From Diphasiastrum complanatum (Eukaryota; Streptophyta; Lycopodiopsida; Lycopodiales; Lycopodiaceae): a stretch of DNA of 64,000 bases. Numbering within the stretch: the stretch's first letter is position 1; every line of letters begins with the position of its first letter. Positions 50,546 to 62,339 of the stretch are shown here, piece after piece. The DNA is taken from the NCBI GenBank assembly GCA_029204225.1, contig CM055097.1:25947039-26011038 (forward strand), given 5' to 3'. Below the pieces are notes generated by a model, which was given only the letters and a program-made list of their open reading frames with translations, searched no databases and was not told the DNA's origin. A program made the position numbers and the translations under genes.

Positions 50546-51389
50546 CACTATATGGGTATTCTCTCTCATACCATAAAACCCTTAAAAAAAACCCTACAAT
50601 GAAAAAAATTCACTCTTTATCTCTCTCGCGTTTTTCTCCTTGCCATCTTGTTTCTCTCCTGCGATCCTGATTTTATACCTATTTTCTCTCTCTAAAAACT
50701 TCTAGACTTTCTCTAGAAGTTTCTAGAGAGATATATCTCTCGCTTCAACTGCTTTTCAACTCATTTTCAAATGCCTTTCAAAGATGTTTTAGGACAAACG
50801 TGGACCAATGAAAACCTCCGAAACGGTTTTTCTTCACAACAGCCTACATTTTCTCTCTCTCTCTCTCTCAACTTACATAATTGCTATTTTTTGTCCTATA
50901 TTCTAAAATTTTAGCCCTAGCCCTAACCCTAGATAAGACCACATTATTTCATTCCAAAACACATTTTGACAGCATTACATAATCTATTCTAAATTTTTTT
51001 TTTGCAAAATCCCGTCAATATGGCATCAATTTGCATAACATATTGTGATTTCAAAACAAAGTCATATAGCATTCGATCAATTTACATTACATGTGATTCC
51101 AAAACAAAAGTATCATGTGGTTTCAAAACAGCAGTACATATGATGCCAAAATATAATATGCACTAGATAGCACTACATAGCATTCGGATAATGTTCATAG
51201 CATGAAGCGCTTGAGCATTACATAGCATTTGTCTCATATTCGCACTCACTCATGCTATCATACCTTGACTCCACATCATTGTCACTATGTTCAAAGGATT
51301 TCAGCCCACTTGTCTGGTTTACGCACCCTGCATCTTCCAATCGTACAAGTTATCAAATCTTGGAACACAATTTTTAAAATACCGCAAAT
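50546..51389. other. Upstream flank of UBA5, no gene seen
   Basis: CT-rich then AT-rich sequence. A TTTCTAGA palindrome cluster (CTTCTAGACTTTCTCTAGAAG) lies at about 50698-50730 and a (CT)n at 50850-50868. No conserved ORF. Confidence 0.4.
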
Positions 51390-51907
51390 TGTTGTAAATT
51401 AAGCCCACAGTTGTTTCCTTGGTGAATGACTAATTTCTATTTCATGGTTCTTCCTGCATGTTTATTGATCATTGATCTAGGGTAAGGTGAAACCAACTTT
51501 GGTTCTACGTCTGCTCATCTGATACCTGCAGGAATCACAAACTTAGATAGCCAATTTATTTGAAGAACGTTTACAACGAGCTTCTGGCTGATCTCCAGCA
51601 AAGGGTAACCAATCCTGTCATAATTTCAAAGTTCAAATGCCAAGTTTAATAACTTGTAGTCATTGAAGACTTGGCCATCTTCAAGGACTTCCACAAAACT
51701 TGCATTTAGAACAAGTCTGCAGAAATACATTACTTTTTCTAAAGTCTGCAGAAATACACTATGTTTTCAACAGCTTCAGAATGCGACACTTGCATAGTTC
51801 AAAAGTTTAACTGTTTTTAACACACCTTCGGCTCTTTGCAAAAAATGTGAAGAGAGAGAAAATTCCAAAGGTCATCTATTTTCATGCGTTAAACTGTTTT
51901 AAAGACA
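51390..51907 (+). mobile_element. Copia 3 5' LTR, truncated at its 3' side
   Basis: It starts TGTTGTAAATTAAGCCC and stays alignable with the 3' LTR (55001 onward) for about 518 bp at roughly 94-95% identity by eye. It then stops at GTTTTAAAGACA and continues as protease-coding sequence. The rest of the LTR, primer site and gag were deleted together. Confidence 0.88.
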
Positions 51908-54900
51908 ACGGAGTACACAACTTACAATAGAGACCAATTTATCTACCCCGAAGATTCTAGCAACATACGCGTGGAAGGCAAAGGAGCAATGAAGATTAAC
52001 TTCAACAACGATCTGTCTATTTGTATTCCTAACGTCCTTCATGTTCCTCAGTTGTCAAAGAACCTGTTATCAGTCTCTAAGATAACTGATGAGGGCTACA
52101 CTGTTATTTTCTCATCTGAACAGTGTACAATACTCAAGGAAGATACTACTCTGACTACATGCACTAGAGTCAAAAATCTTTACGCACTCTCTAATTCAGT
52201 TGCATTAGCTAGTATCTCTAATGAAAATGTAAACGACAGTGTTGTTCTGTGGCATAGTCGATTTGGACACGTGCACTTTCTTATATGCATTGTAATAATT
52301 TAGTTGATGGTTTGAATTTCCCGTCTTCATTAAATAGAAAATCTTTCTTTTGTGAATCATGCATCTATGGGAAGCACTCTAGAAGCAAGTGTCCTAAATC
52401 ACATTCCATTAAATCAAAGCATGTATTAGATCTTGTACATAGCGATCTCTGTGGTCCAATGCCAACTCCGTCCTTAGGAGATGCAATCTATTTTATCACT
52501 TTCATAGATGATTACTCCATATGGTCTACAGTCATGTTCATTAAGCACAAATCTGAAGCCTTTGAATGCTTCAAGAGATTCAAGGCCATGGCTAAGATGC
52601 AAATGTCTACAAAAGTGAAGGCACTCCGAACTGATGGTGGCGATGAATACATCTCTAACGAGATGTCCGACTACATGGCTGAACATGGTATTAGAAGACA
52701 GTTCACCACTTCCTATTCACCTCAACAGAACGGGATTGCAGAAAAAAAAAAATCGAACTCTTCTCAGCTCAGCCAGATCCATGCTACATCAAGCACACCT
52801 ACCTGCGAAGTTCTGGACAGAAGCTACTGCCACAGCCTGTTACGTCCAGAACAGATCCAGCACCAAAGCCGTCAACAACAACACTCCTTATGAAGATTGG
52901 CATGGGCACAAGCCCAGTGTCAACCATTTAAAAATCTTTGGTTGTATATGTTTTGTTCACATTCTTAAACAGCTTAGGAAGAAGCTAGATCATAGGACAA
53001 ATAAATGTATTTTCATTGGCTATTTAGATGAACATAAAGCTTATAAAGTTTACGATCCATCCACCAATGTAGTATTTGTCTCTAGGGATGTAATATTTCA
53101 AGAACAAACATACTATGACTTTAAACAACCATCGATAAACGATGCTATATCATTTCATCCTATTTTACGTAGCACGGATTCTTCCAACGTTGATGTTCCT
53201 TCTACAGAACCAACAGCTACAGCTACAGAAGCCGAGCAGCCGACAATACCTATCATCAGACCAGACCTAGCTAGCTTGAACAGATCTGAAGAAATCAAGA
53301 AGAAGCATCATCACATCTTGGTCAACCCAACGTCCGTAGATCCTCACGGACTTGGACAGTTCTTGAGAGGTATGCACCTCAATCATTCTGGATTTCATTA
53401 GAAGAACCAAAGAGCCTAGCCAAAGCAATTAAATCCAAGGATGCTGTGAAGTGGCAAGAAGCTATGGAAAGCGAGTATAACTCACTTTTGAGGAATCAGA
53501 CCTGGACGCTGGTCGACTTCCCCACTCACAAGAGAGTTATCGACAAAAAGTGGATCTTCAAGAAGAAGATCAACTCTGATGGTTCCATTGCAAAATGGAA
53601 AGCATGGCTGGTGACTAAAGGATTCACTCAAGTCCAAGGAGTGGATTATCAAAAAAATTTCAGTCCTGTTGTCAAGATGTAGTCAATCAGAACTTTGATT
53701 GCGTTAGCAGGCACAGAAGACCTCAAAATACACCAAATGGATGTCAAGACAACATTTCTCAACGACAACGTCGAAGCGGAGCTGTACACTTTCCAACCGG
53801 AAGGATTCAAAGTCAAAGGCCAAGAGCACAAAGCGTGCAAGTTGCAAAAAGCAATCTATGGTCTGAAACAGGCCGCAAGAGCATGGTTCTATAGAATCAA
53901 CTCTTATCTCATTCAATTAGGATTTGCAAACAATTCAGCTGACTGTAATGTTAATTCAAAGCATAAAGACACCAATTCAGTTCGCATAGCTCTTTATGTA
54001 GATGATGCATTTATTTTGTCTAATGACACTTCTCTTCTGCACACTACTAAGAGTGATCTATCAAAGGAATATGACATAATTGATTTAAGAGCTGTTCATT
54101 CTTTGCTAGAAATTCACATTACTAGAGATAGACTTCAGAAGAAAATCTATCTTAGCCAGCAAGCATATCTAAAAGGCATTTTAGAAAAGTTTTATATGTC
54201 TGATTGCAAACCAATTGATATCCCAATGGATCCAAGTATAGTATTGACTAAACCTTCTTGTGTTGAGACTAATAGTGAAGTACTCGACTTAGCGAAGTAC
54301 CCTTATCATTCACTAATCGGATCTCTAATGTATGCAATGTTGTGTACTAGACCAGATTTAGCATATATTGTTAGCACGTTGAGTCAATTCATGTCTAATC
54401 CTAGGATCTCTCATTGGAAAGCATTGAAGAGAGTGATGAGATATATTCAGGGAAGTTTAGATCATGTCTTATGTTATGATGGAAATTCTATCGACCCACT
54501 CATCCTACAAGGCTACTCCGACTCAGATTGGGGAGGAACAGTCTCTATCAAAAAATCTACTTTCGGGTTCTGTTTCTATCTGGTAGGGGGACCAATTTCG
54601 TGGAACTCAAGGAAGCAAAACTCAGTTGCGCTTTCTTCTACAGAGGCTGAGTACATCGCAGCATGTCAAGCTTCAAAAGAAGCCGTATGGATCAGGTTAT
54701 TACTTCACGACTTACATCAAACTCAGTTTAATGCTACCACCATTCTGTGTGACAACTTGAGCTGTATTTCTTTGTCATTGAATCCCAAATTTCATGGCAA
54801 ATCCAGGCACATAGAAATCCAGTATCATTTCATTTGGAAGAAAGTTTTCTCAGGGCAAGTGATCTTTCAATACTATTCCACAACAGAAATGGTCGCAGAC

Positions 54901-54987
54901 ATCTTCACCAAAGTGCTTCCCAAGATCAAGCACCAAAAATTCTTCAACAAGATGAACCTGACAAAGATACCAAGGCACCAACCGTGA
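51908..54987 (+). pseudogene. Copia 3 polyprotein: protease end, integrase, RT, RNase H
   Basis: The protease C-terminus (GKGAMKINFNN, VLHVPQLSKNLLSVSKI) leads to the pre-integrase WHSRFGHV. After a frame change the integrase has CESCIYGKHSRSK, LVHSDLCGPMPT, FIDDYSIW, LRTDGGDEYIS and QQNGIAE. An 11-base A run at 52742-52752 shifts the frame by one relative to expectation. Then NRTLLSSARSMLH and KIFGCICFVHILKQLRKKL follow. The RT begins WQEAMESEYNSLLRNQTW. A single TAG at about 53680 precedes a 430-codon open frame with YVDD in LYVDDAFILS, AIYGLKQAARAWF, SDSDWGG and STEAEYIA. Apart from missing gag it is the best preserved element here. Confidence 0.92.
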
Positions 54988-54990
54988 CCT

Positions 54991-55905
54991 TAAGGGGGAC
55001 TGTTGGAAATTAAGCCCACAATTGTCTCCTTGGTGAATGACTAATTTCTATTTCACGATTCTTCCTGCATGTTTATTGATCATTGATCTAGGGTTAGATG
55101 AAACCAACTTTGGTTCTACGTCTGCTCATCTGATACCTGCAGGAATCACAAACTTAGACAGCCAATTTATTTGAAGAACGTCTACAACGGGCTTTCGGCT
55201 GATCTCCAACAAAGGGTAACCAATCCTGTCATAATTTCAAAGTTCAGATGTCAAGCTTAATAACTTGAAGTCATTGAAGACTTGGCCATTTTCAAGAACT
55301 TTCACAAAACTTGCATTTAGAACAAGTCTGCAAAAATACATTACTATTTCAACAGTTTGCAGAAATACACTATGTTTTTAGAAATGCGACACTTGCATAG
55401 TTCAAAAGTTTAACTGTTTTTAATACACCTTCGACTCTTTGCGAAAAACGCGAAGAGAGAGAAAATCCCGAAGGTCATCTATTTTCATGTGTTAAACTGT
55501 TTTAAAGACATCACCGTCTTTTTTAGAGCACTTTCGGCTTCTTGCAAAAAATGCGAAGAGAGAGAAAAATCCCGAAGTTCGTCTAAAATAAACGAGGAAC
55601 GTTCCAACGACGTCCTCATCCGCGTCAACGATGTTGAATTATTGACCGTAAATACTATGTATAGTTGTCATAGAAGCCATATTCCAAGTACAATGACTTT
55701 CCTAATTAGGTGACAAGCATTCAATGTAATTAATACACGGATGAAGTCTATAAATAGATCATCCAAACATAGATTACAGGTTGCTCCGTCCATGAGACAC
55801 ATTATTTGAGCCTCCCAATTACACCGTCATTTTTTGTTGTAATTGCTATTTTGTATTGTGCTTCAGTGTAATATACTAGCAGCTTGTTTTTATCCGTGTA
55901 CAACA
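54991..55905 (+). mobile_element. Copia 3 polypurine tract and 3' LTR
   Basis: TAAGGGGGA (54991-54999) precedes TGTTGGAAATTAAGCCC at 55001. CTATAAATAGATC at 55748-55760 is a good TATA element. A block GCGAAGAGAGAGAAAA is repeated with a 104-bp period (55450 and 55554). The 3' end is uncertain; GTACAACA at 55905 is the best candidate. No matching target duplication to CAAAT at 51385-51389 was found. Confidence 0.7.
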
Positions 55906-56289
55906 TAGATGAATGCTTGTTGTGATTGAATGCACTTTCATTGTTGTTTGATCACGCTTCTTTACTCACTCTGATCAGAACACATACGTTTATGACTCAG
56001 TTTCTGATCAGAAGATGGTTGTCTCTGACGCCTGAGGAACTCGCGTTATCATACTACTGTTCCATTTATTTCAGAACTATACTTCACGTTGAATTTGATT
56101 TCAGTAGTACTAGATACAAATCATCTCTAATCTCTTTGGTGGACTGTGCTCTTGTTTTAGAGTATGAATTAATTTTTAAGATCCTGTTGGGCAATTAGAA
56201 TACTTAAAGCTGTGATTATATTTTTCATAAGCTATCTATTAGACTGTTTTTGCATTTAGCAGCTGATTAGAATGGGAGAGCTGTTTTGC

Positions 56290-56560
56290 AATATCCCTGC
56301 TCTCTTCTCCGTTCAAGTTCTTCTATCTCCTTTGCCCCATAAAAAATTTGCATCTTTTGGGAAAAAAATTGCCATGACATCGTCCAAAGTGACAAGTCTT
56401 GGTGCTTTCATGGCCTTCCAAACTGCAACAGCCCTGGCTATATCCATGCTTTTTCCCTGAAATGGTGACCCACATAGCTGTTGGATAATACTTACTCGTC
56501 CTTAGCATGGCCAACAAAGCTTGTGGAATGGTTGTACTGACCCTACTTTTCATATGATAA
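56290..56560 (-). other. Exon-like unassigned coding fragment
   Basis: On the minus strand VSTTIPQALLAMLRT ends at a strong donor GTAAGT (about 56497). 39 nt later an acceptor TTTCAG leads into GKSMDIARAVAVWKAMKAPR and LVTLDDVMAIFFPKDANFLW. The amino-acid texture is that of real protein, but I do not recognise the family. A 39-nt intron is too short to be trusted, so this is probably a gene fragment. Confidence 0.3.
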
Positions 56561-58575
56561 ATTGAAAATATGAATGCTCACTCAAATAAATTACCAAGGG
56601 TTAAGCGTTGAGGTTGAGTCTTCAGTGTTTGGATTCGAACTGTTAGACACTTGTTGTGTCTGTGGAGTCTGATAATTTCATTAAGATTTTTGTTGAGACT
56701 CTGTGTGATTTTTATATGAATTTCTTACTCGACATTAAGGTAGTACTGGCTGCCAGTTGTTCAATATGCAAAACCATACAAAGTGTAATAATCTAAATTA
56801 TTCATCTATTCACCATCTATGCGGGAACGATTATATTTTATGCAATTTTAAATTAAGGAAAAATCAGCTACGACATTTGTATAATTAAGGGGAACTCAAC
56901 TACACATGAGAGTTCATCTTTTGGCGCCGTTGCCGAGGATGGTAAATAAAAGTTGGATACTGAAGAAATATCTTGGACGTTAATGAAGATGAATGTTAGG
57001 CGCAGAAAGCAGTACTAGAGCTGAACGATTGGAACGTTATTGAAAAATCCAAGAGGATTTTTTCAAAAACATTCAGGAAACAATTCGGAGTGGTGGATCA
57101 TCTTTCAATTCTTATCAAGAAGCTCAAACATTTTTCGATAATCTTGATAGAGTTATTCCTGATACAGTTATTTCAAATATTCATGAATCGGATCTAGAGC
57201 CACCTTATATGTCGTTGGTTTGAATCTATTGCCATTTCAAATAATGACCCAAGGGAGTTGGCTCAATTGGTTAACGCTTGACATCCAAAGTTTCTTTGGT
57301 CTCAAGTTCGAGTCTTCCATTGGAAACCAAGAAGCATTTCAAATAATGAAGGAACAGTTGCGGACAAACTGCAAATATTCTCTATATTGTTGCGGAAGCA
57401 AGCAAGAATTTGGTATAGTCAGATGGACAAAGCTATGATCACAAGTTGGGATAAATTTCAGGAGGCATTTCTTAAGCAATTCTCAGAAATCAGATATTCA
57501 ATACGGGTGCTTGCTCGACTAACTTCTGTATGGAAGAAAGATAAAGAATCTTTGCAAAGATATACTCGGAAAGTTCGAAACCTTATCGGCAAGCTAGTAG
57601 GAGAATATCTAGTAGCCATGCAAATCGAATGGTATATGGGGGTCTACCTTCTAAGATGGATCAATATTGTCGCCAAGGTCGAATGGACTCATTGTCCGAT
57701 GTTATAGAATCTACTGAAAATTTTGAAACATCGACCATCGCAAAAAGAGAAGGGCTATACCCAAGCCGAAGAAGAAGAGTTCAAAGAATGATAACTCTTC
57801 ATCTGAAGATAGTGATACATCTTCCAACTCCGACTCAAGTTCTCAATCTACGTCTTCAAGCTTCAATAGCTCAGAAGATATGAAAATTATTAAAAGAGAG
57901 AAAATTAAAGAGAACTCTAACAAAATTGAGCCTCTGTAGAAATCTAACAAACATATGAAAAAGAAAATTGCAGATTTGACTTATAGAATGCATGAACTTC
58001 AAGTACAAATATCGGAAGTGAAGGAGAAGTGAAGAAAGTGATCTAAAACAAATTAAATTCTATCGTGTACCAAAACCAAAGGCAAATTTTTAGGACATAC
58101 TCATACTTGATTGTCCACATAATCTAGTAGCTTATGTGGAATATAATACGTCTGGAGAGATATTGTATTTGTGCGAAGCCGATGGAGACGAGTCTTGCTC
58201 ATTTATACAAGGCAATTCACCACATATGCAATAGTCAAAACCAAAATTTTCACCTAAAAGATTTGTTCCTATGTAGACTGTGGCACCGATGCAGAAAGTA
58301 GTTTATGCTATACCAAATCAACAACCAAAACAAGTGCTAAGAACCTGTTTTAACTGTGGCACAACAAAACATTACTCACTGGACTGTACAGAATCTAGAA
58401 GACAAATTGGTTATACTCCTTCATGTTCAAACTGTGCAGGAGAAGGACATATCAACATAGAATGTCCAAAGTTACTAAAGTCGAAGATCTTAGTCAAAAT
58501 GGTTCAAACCCCGTCAGCATCAGTGAAGAAAGAACCTATGAATTCACCAAAGGATGGTATTGTTCAATGAGTTGA
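56560..58575 (+). mobile_element. Ty3 5' part: LTR end, tRNA-Asp primer site, gag with two CCHC knuckles
   Basis: TGGCGCCGTTGCCGAGGA at 56922-56939 fits the tRNA-Asp 3' end with one mismatch, the primer site typical of plant Athila/Tat Ty3 elements. The LTR ends in GTTCA at 56916; its start is not determined. Gag follows from about 56990 in several frames: EDFFKNIQETIRSGGSSFNS, ARIWYSQMDKAMITSWDKFQ, a Ser/Asp-rich stretch, a coiled coil, then knuckles CFNCGTTKHYSLDC and CSNCAGEGHINIEC (58339-58470). A SINE copy interrupts it at 57248. No Ty3 protease or RT follows. Confidence 0.8.
57248..57334 (+). mobile_element. Ultra-short tRNA-derived SINE, 87 bp, with 15-bp target duplication
   Basis: The insert splits gag and is bounded by CATTTCAAATAATGA at 57233-57247 and 57335-57349. 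It holds a Pol III A-box TGGCTCAATTGG (57259-57270), a B-box GTTCGAGTC (57306-57314) and a hairpin CCAAAG-TTT-CTTTGG between them. The 3' end is TTGGAAACCAAGAAG, not poly(A). A second, 5'-truncated copy at 23316-23363 has the same 3' end. Confidence 0.85.
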
Positions 58576-58576
58576 A

Positions 58577-59825
58577 ATGACTGAAGAACAAGCCTCGACC
58601 CAACTCAATATGAGTTGGCCAAGTGATTTAGAAGCAAATAAAGTTTCAACTAGAAGTACAATTAGGAAGAACAAATTAAAAGAATTGTCTAATTGGAAGT
58701 CTGGACAAAGGCATGTGAATGGCTGCAATATCATCAATTGCAAATGGATCTTTAAGATCAAGTACAATCTCAATGGAGTGATTGATAGAAGGAAGGCAAG
58801 ACTGGTAGCACGAGGATTCACTCAGATTCCCAACGTTGACTACAGTGAGACTTTCAGTCCAGTAGTCAAGCATTGATCGATTCGAGCCCTTCTATCATAT
58901 GCTGCAGCAGCCGACCTTGAAGTACAACAACTTGATGCTTATTTGAATGGAGTTATAAAAGAAGACATCTACATGATCCAGCCTGAAGGATATATTCTAG
59001 TAGATATGAAGAATCATGTCTGTAAACTCCATAAGACACTGTACGAGTTGAAATAGTCTGCCAGAGCTTGGTTTCAAAGGATCAATACATTCCTCATCCA
59101 ACAAGGTTTCCATCTAAGCACTGCTGATTACAACGTCTATTTCAAGTCAATGCAACAATCCTTCATTATCATCATCTTGTATGTGGATGATACGTTGCTT
59201 TTCAACAACAATACCAATTTGGTTAAGGATGCTAAACAGATGCTGTTTTCTGAGTTCGACATGACTGATCTGGGTGAAGCTCACTTCTATCTGGGCATTC
59301 AAATCCACTGAGACAAAGTGAGACGACTGATTTATATTATTCAACAAAGGTATCTTCACAATGTTATAGATATAATTTGATAAATTGTAAGTTAGCTCAC
59401 TCACCGATGGATCCAAGCCTGCATTTGTCAAGGGACCAATGTCTTCAGACCAAGCATGAAGAGGAGCAGATGAGAAAGTATCCTTATCGACCAATACTTG
59501 GATCTCTCATATACACAATGTCCTGTACAAGACTTGACAGCTCTTTTGTAGTAAGCTCACTCAGCCAATTTATGGCTAATCTTGGCATTACCCATTAGAA
59601 GGCTCTCATAAGAGTCATGAAGTATATTCGAGCTACCATGGGCTAGTGCAACTGCTATGGAGAACTCAACAACAACAATCTTTATCAGCTCAGTGGATAT
59701 TTTGATGCAAGTTGGGGAGGAGATGTAGATAATTGTAAGTCCACATATGGATTTACACTCTTCTTCAACGATGGTCCTATCTCATGGAATAGTCATAAGC
59801 AAACCTTTATCGCTCTTTCATGGCT
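58577..59825 (+). pseudogene. Copia RT and RNase H fused behind Ty3 gag
   Basis: [40 protein letters not shown] and SPVVK begin the RT about 160 bp after the second gag knuckle. Then LDAYLNGVIKEDIYMIQPEG, ILYVDDTLLF (YVDD), LGSLIYTMSCTRLD, and RNase H with DASWGGDVDNCKSTYGFTLF and ISWNSHKQTFIALS follow. Stops occur at about 58874, 59055, 59310 and 59597. It is a different copia family from copies 1-3. The sequence loses similarity at about 59825. 59826-60089 holds nothing recognised. Confidence 0.85.
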
Positions 59826-60089
59826 AAAAACATGGTTTGGTGGTACAAAAAGAGAACCCATTTTTTATTGTATCTTTTGGTAGTACATTTCACTTTTTGG
59901 GGATTTTATTACTCATAATTGTTTTGAGTCCACATTAAAAATGACATAACTTTTTAGTGGTGATTTCAATTTTAGCGAAGTTTCATGCGTTAGAAAGTGC
60001 TTGATGAGCGCTTTCCAATGATATGTTAGATGACATATTTCCAAGCTAGGGTTAAAAAGTTATGACAAGTCAAAAGATACTCTGCTGGT

Positions 60090-61094
60090 TCAATAAAGTG
60101 GGCGCTTGGCTCGCCTCTGGTTGATCAGGTAACTCGTCATATCTTCCATAAAGTTGATTTTGCCAATATTTTTCAAGTCCTTATTAGTGTGCATGGACTT
60201 CTGGACGTCGGTGATCCATCGGTGGTCGATCCAGGCTTGAAAATGGGTCATCCAGAGATGGCCCAGGAGGGCGACTCGGTAATACACACGAGCGATTGGC
60301 AGTTTAACTTCTATGCGATCTAAGGCTAATGCCTTATTAGGATAAAAAAATATAGGTGGAAGAAAGTTATCCCACTTGGTCTCTATACCCATGAGATACT
60401 CCAAGTCCCGGACGTAAATTGCTGCCGCGCGGACTGTTGGATCAGGATAATTGAAATATTCATTTGAAAGCTTGATGAGAGTCCTTTGGGCGTCTACAGC
60501 CATTGTCCATCCGTGATATGAGGGAATTTTTGGCCAATTGCAATTGTTTAGTGTGATTTTGTCTAGTGGGATGCTGCAGTCCACCCATTTGGTTCTTCGT
60601 GAGCATGGCAAGAAATGGGCATTTACCCGGAGTTGCTGAGGACTCGTCACATATGCCCTGATGGCCGCAGGGTCATGCTTGAATAGCTGTTGGCGCCACT
60701 CTAGTTGTGGTTGGAGGGCGGGGAGTGCTTGTAGTTCTTGTCCCTTGATGCTTTGCGCTGAAAATAAGATCTGCCAACCGTCTCTTGAAGATTCATGGGG
60801 ATATTTAGATAGGAATTCATTGATCTTCTCCTCCATGGACTTTGGACGTCTGAACGCCCGGCTGACAGATATAGATCGTGAGCCTCATGATGAGGAGGCT
60901 TGATCCTCTCCTTGGCTTTGGCTGGGGCCCGTGTCTTGGCCTTGGCCTTGCGTGTCTGCTCCAATATTTGGGGGCCCTTGGTCTTGTCCACTTGACCCAT
61001 GATCCTGACTGGTTTCCCCTTCTACCTGCTGGCCTTGATCTTGGCTCATGCTTGCCTGTGTAACATCAAAGGAAGGTGGCATTGGAATTACCAC
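60090..61094 (-). CDS. Extra ORF 3' of a Ty3 integrase, unknown function, one internal stop
   Basis: From ATG at 61094 one frame runs through a Gln/Gly/Asp-rich linker (SQDQGQQVEGETSQDHGSSG...) to a TGA at 60887-60885. It then goes on in the same frame for about 265 codons, including a likely globular domain from MEEKINEFLSKYPHESSRDG to NQRRAKRPLY. This has many Trp and Tyr residues and motifs such as WQILFSAQ, KWVDCSIPLDK and IYVRDLEYLMG. The region upstream to about 61430 codes for a Leu/Gln coiled coil with stops. It lies about 1.2 kb behind the integrase C-terminus on the same strand, where some plant Tat/Athila-type elements carry an additional ORF. I do not recognise the fold. Confidence 0.55.
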
Positions 61095-61429
61095 CGAGGC
61101 TGGCTAAGATTTCTATTCCATAAATTTTTGACAAGCTTTGAGAGCTTGTTTTGCCTGGGCGAGCTCCTGATTTGCGCTGGCCCGTGGTACTTGTCGAATA
61201 TTCAGGGTTTGGCTGTATACCTACAACTGATGTCTGAAAAGATTCATCTCTACTTGAGAGTGTGGCCTTGAATCAGGTGCAGGTTGAGCTAGCTAGGCGA
61301 GTTTTTCCTGTTGTAAATCCTACACCTCCATTTCCAAGCATGTGTTTTCCGTTTCATAGATCTGCAGCTGTGTTTGGAGGGGGGCAAGTCTTTAAGCAGC
61401 TTCTGATTGAAGCTCCTGCAATTTTGTGG

Positions 61430-62339
61430 AAGCATTCGTCATTGCATATTAGGTGAAATCAACTTTTTCCTATTCAGTTCCATCCAAATTTTTACAGAGA
61501 CCTTCTTCACAAAATTCTAAGACCTCAGAGAAGTCTGCGAGTGTTCAGAAGGTGATTTGCCTACCCTGCGAAGGTTCTGCAAGGATTCGAATAGTTTGCG
61601 AGGGTTCAATCCTCGTAGAAAGTGAATTCTCACACAACTTGCTCTAGTGGTTAAATTTTCAAGATCAAACCATGTAGGCGGGTTAATTTCACTACTCTGA
61701 TTCCATTTATGCCCCTTGTAAAGGTCGGTTTGATGATCTTGATGCTCTGCAAAGGTTGTGAATATTCTGCTCTTTGAAACCCTTGCAGACACTAGAGAAT
61801 GATATTTTTTCTATCAGTAACTCTTGCAAAGATTTTCAAAGATGCATCTGAGTCAGATCTAGTGACTGTTAAAGTTTCAGGGGCTAACTCCCACGAGATC
61901 TCCAAAAATCATGAAAAAAGTGCCCTTTTTGAGTGTTTCTTGACGAGATCTTGAGATTCTTTGATCCTTAACCTCTGCAAACTAGTAATCTATTGCATCC
62001 ATGTTAGATCTGATTGTAGGTAATTCTCTGAAAATTTTGATAGATATTTGGTAACAAATCCATTAGTTTTGGTGAATTTTGCCCTTATTTTGCCACTGTT
62101 TCTTGAGATCGAAGTCTCTGATCTACAAATTGGGGACTTATTGTTGCAACCTAATGATCTGCTTTCTTGTTGATCCTATCTGGATCTGGATCTTGTTGGA
62201 TCTTCTTTGATTTTGTTAGATCTGACTGAATCTTGGTGGATGTAGCTTGATCTGTCTTGATTTCCTAGATCTAGGTGTGATGGCCTTGCAGATGAACTTT
62301 TCGTAACATGCCATCACCAATCTGGATCTATCTCACTGA
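61430..62339. other. Spacer between integrase and extra ORF of the right-hand Ty3 element
   Basis: Non-coding sequence with many GATCTNG words at 62155-62280 (GATCTGGATCTTGTTGGATC type) and repeated TGCGAGGGTTC/TGCGAAGGTTC words at 61530-61620. No ORF is recognised. Confidence 0.45.

Noticed and set aside
50189-50670. Several overlapping plus-strand ORFs rich in Leu/Ser
   Set aside because: They come from the (CT)n tracts of the UBA5 leader; the gene is on the other strand.
52742-52752. Programmed frameshift at the A11 run in copia 3
   Set aside because: The expected sequence has AAAGGAAAAA there, so a simple G-to-A change plus one-base slippage explains it.
57252-57325. Intact tRNA gene at the SINE
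   Set aside because: A- and B-boxes are good but acceptor and T-stems do not pair, and the 15-bp flanking repeats show retroposition.
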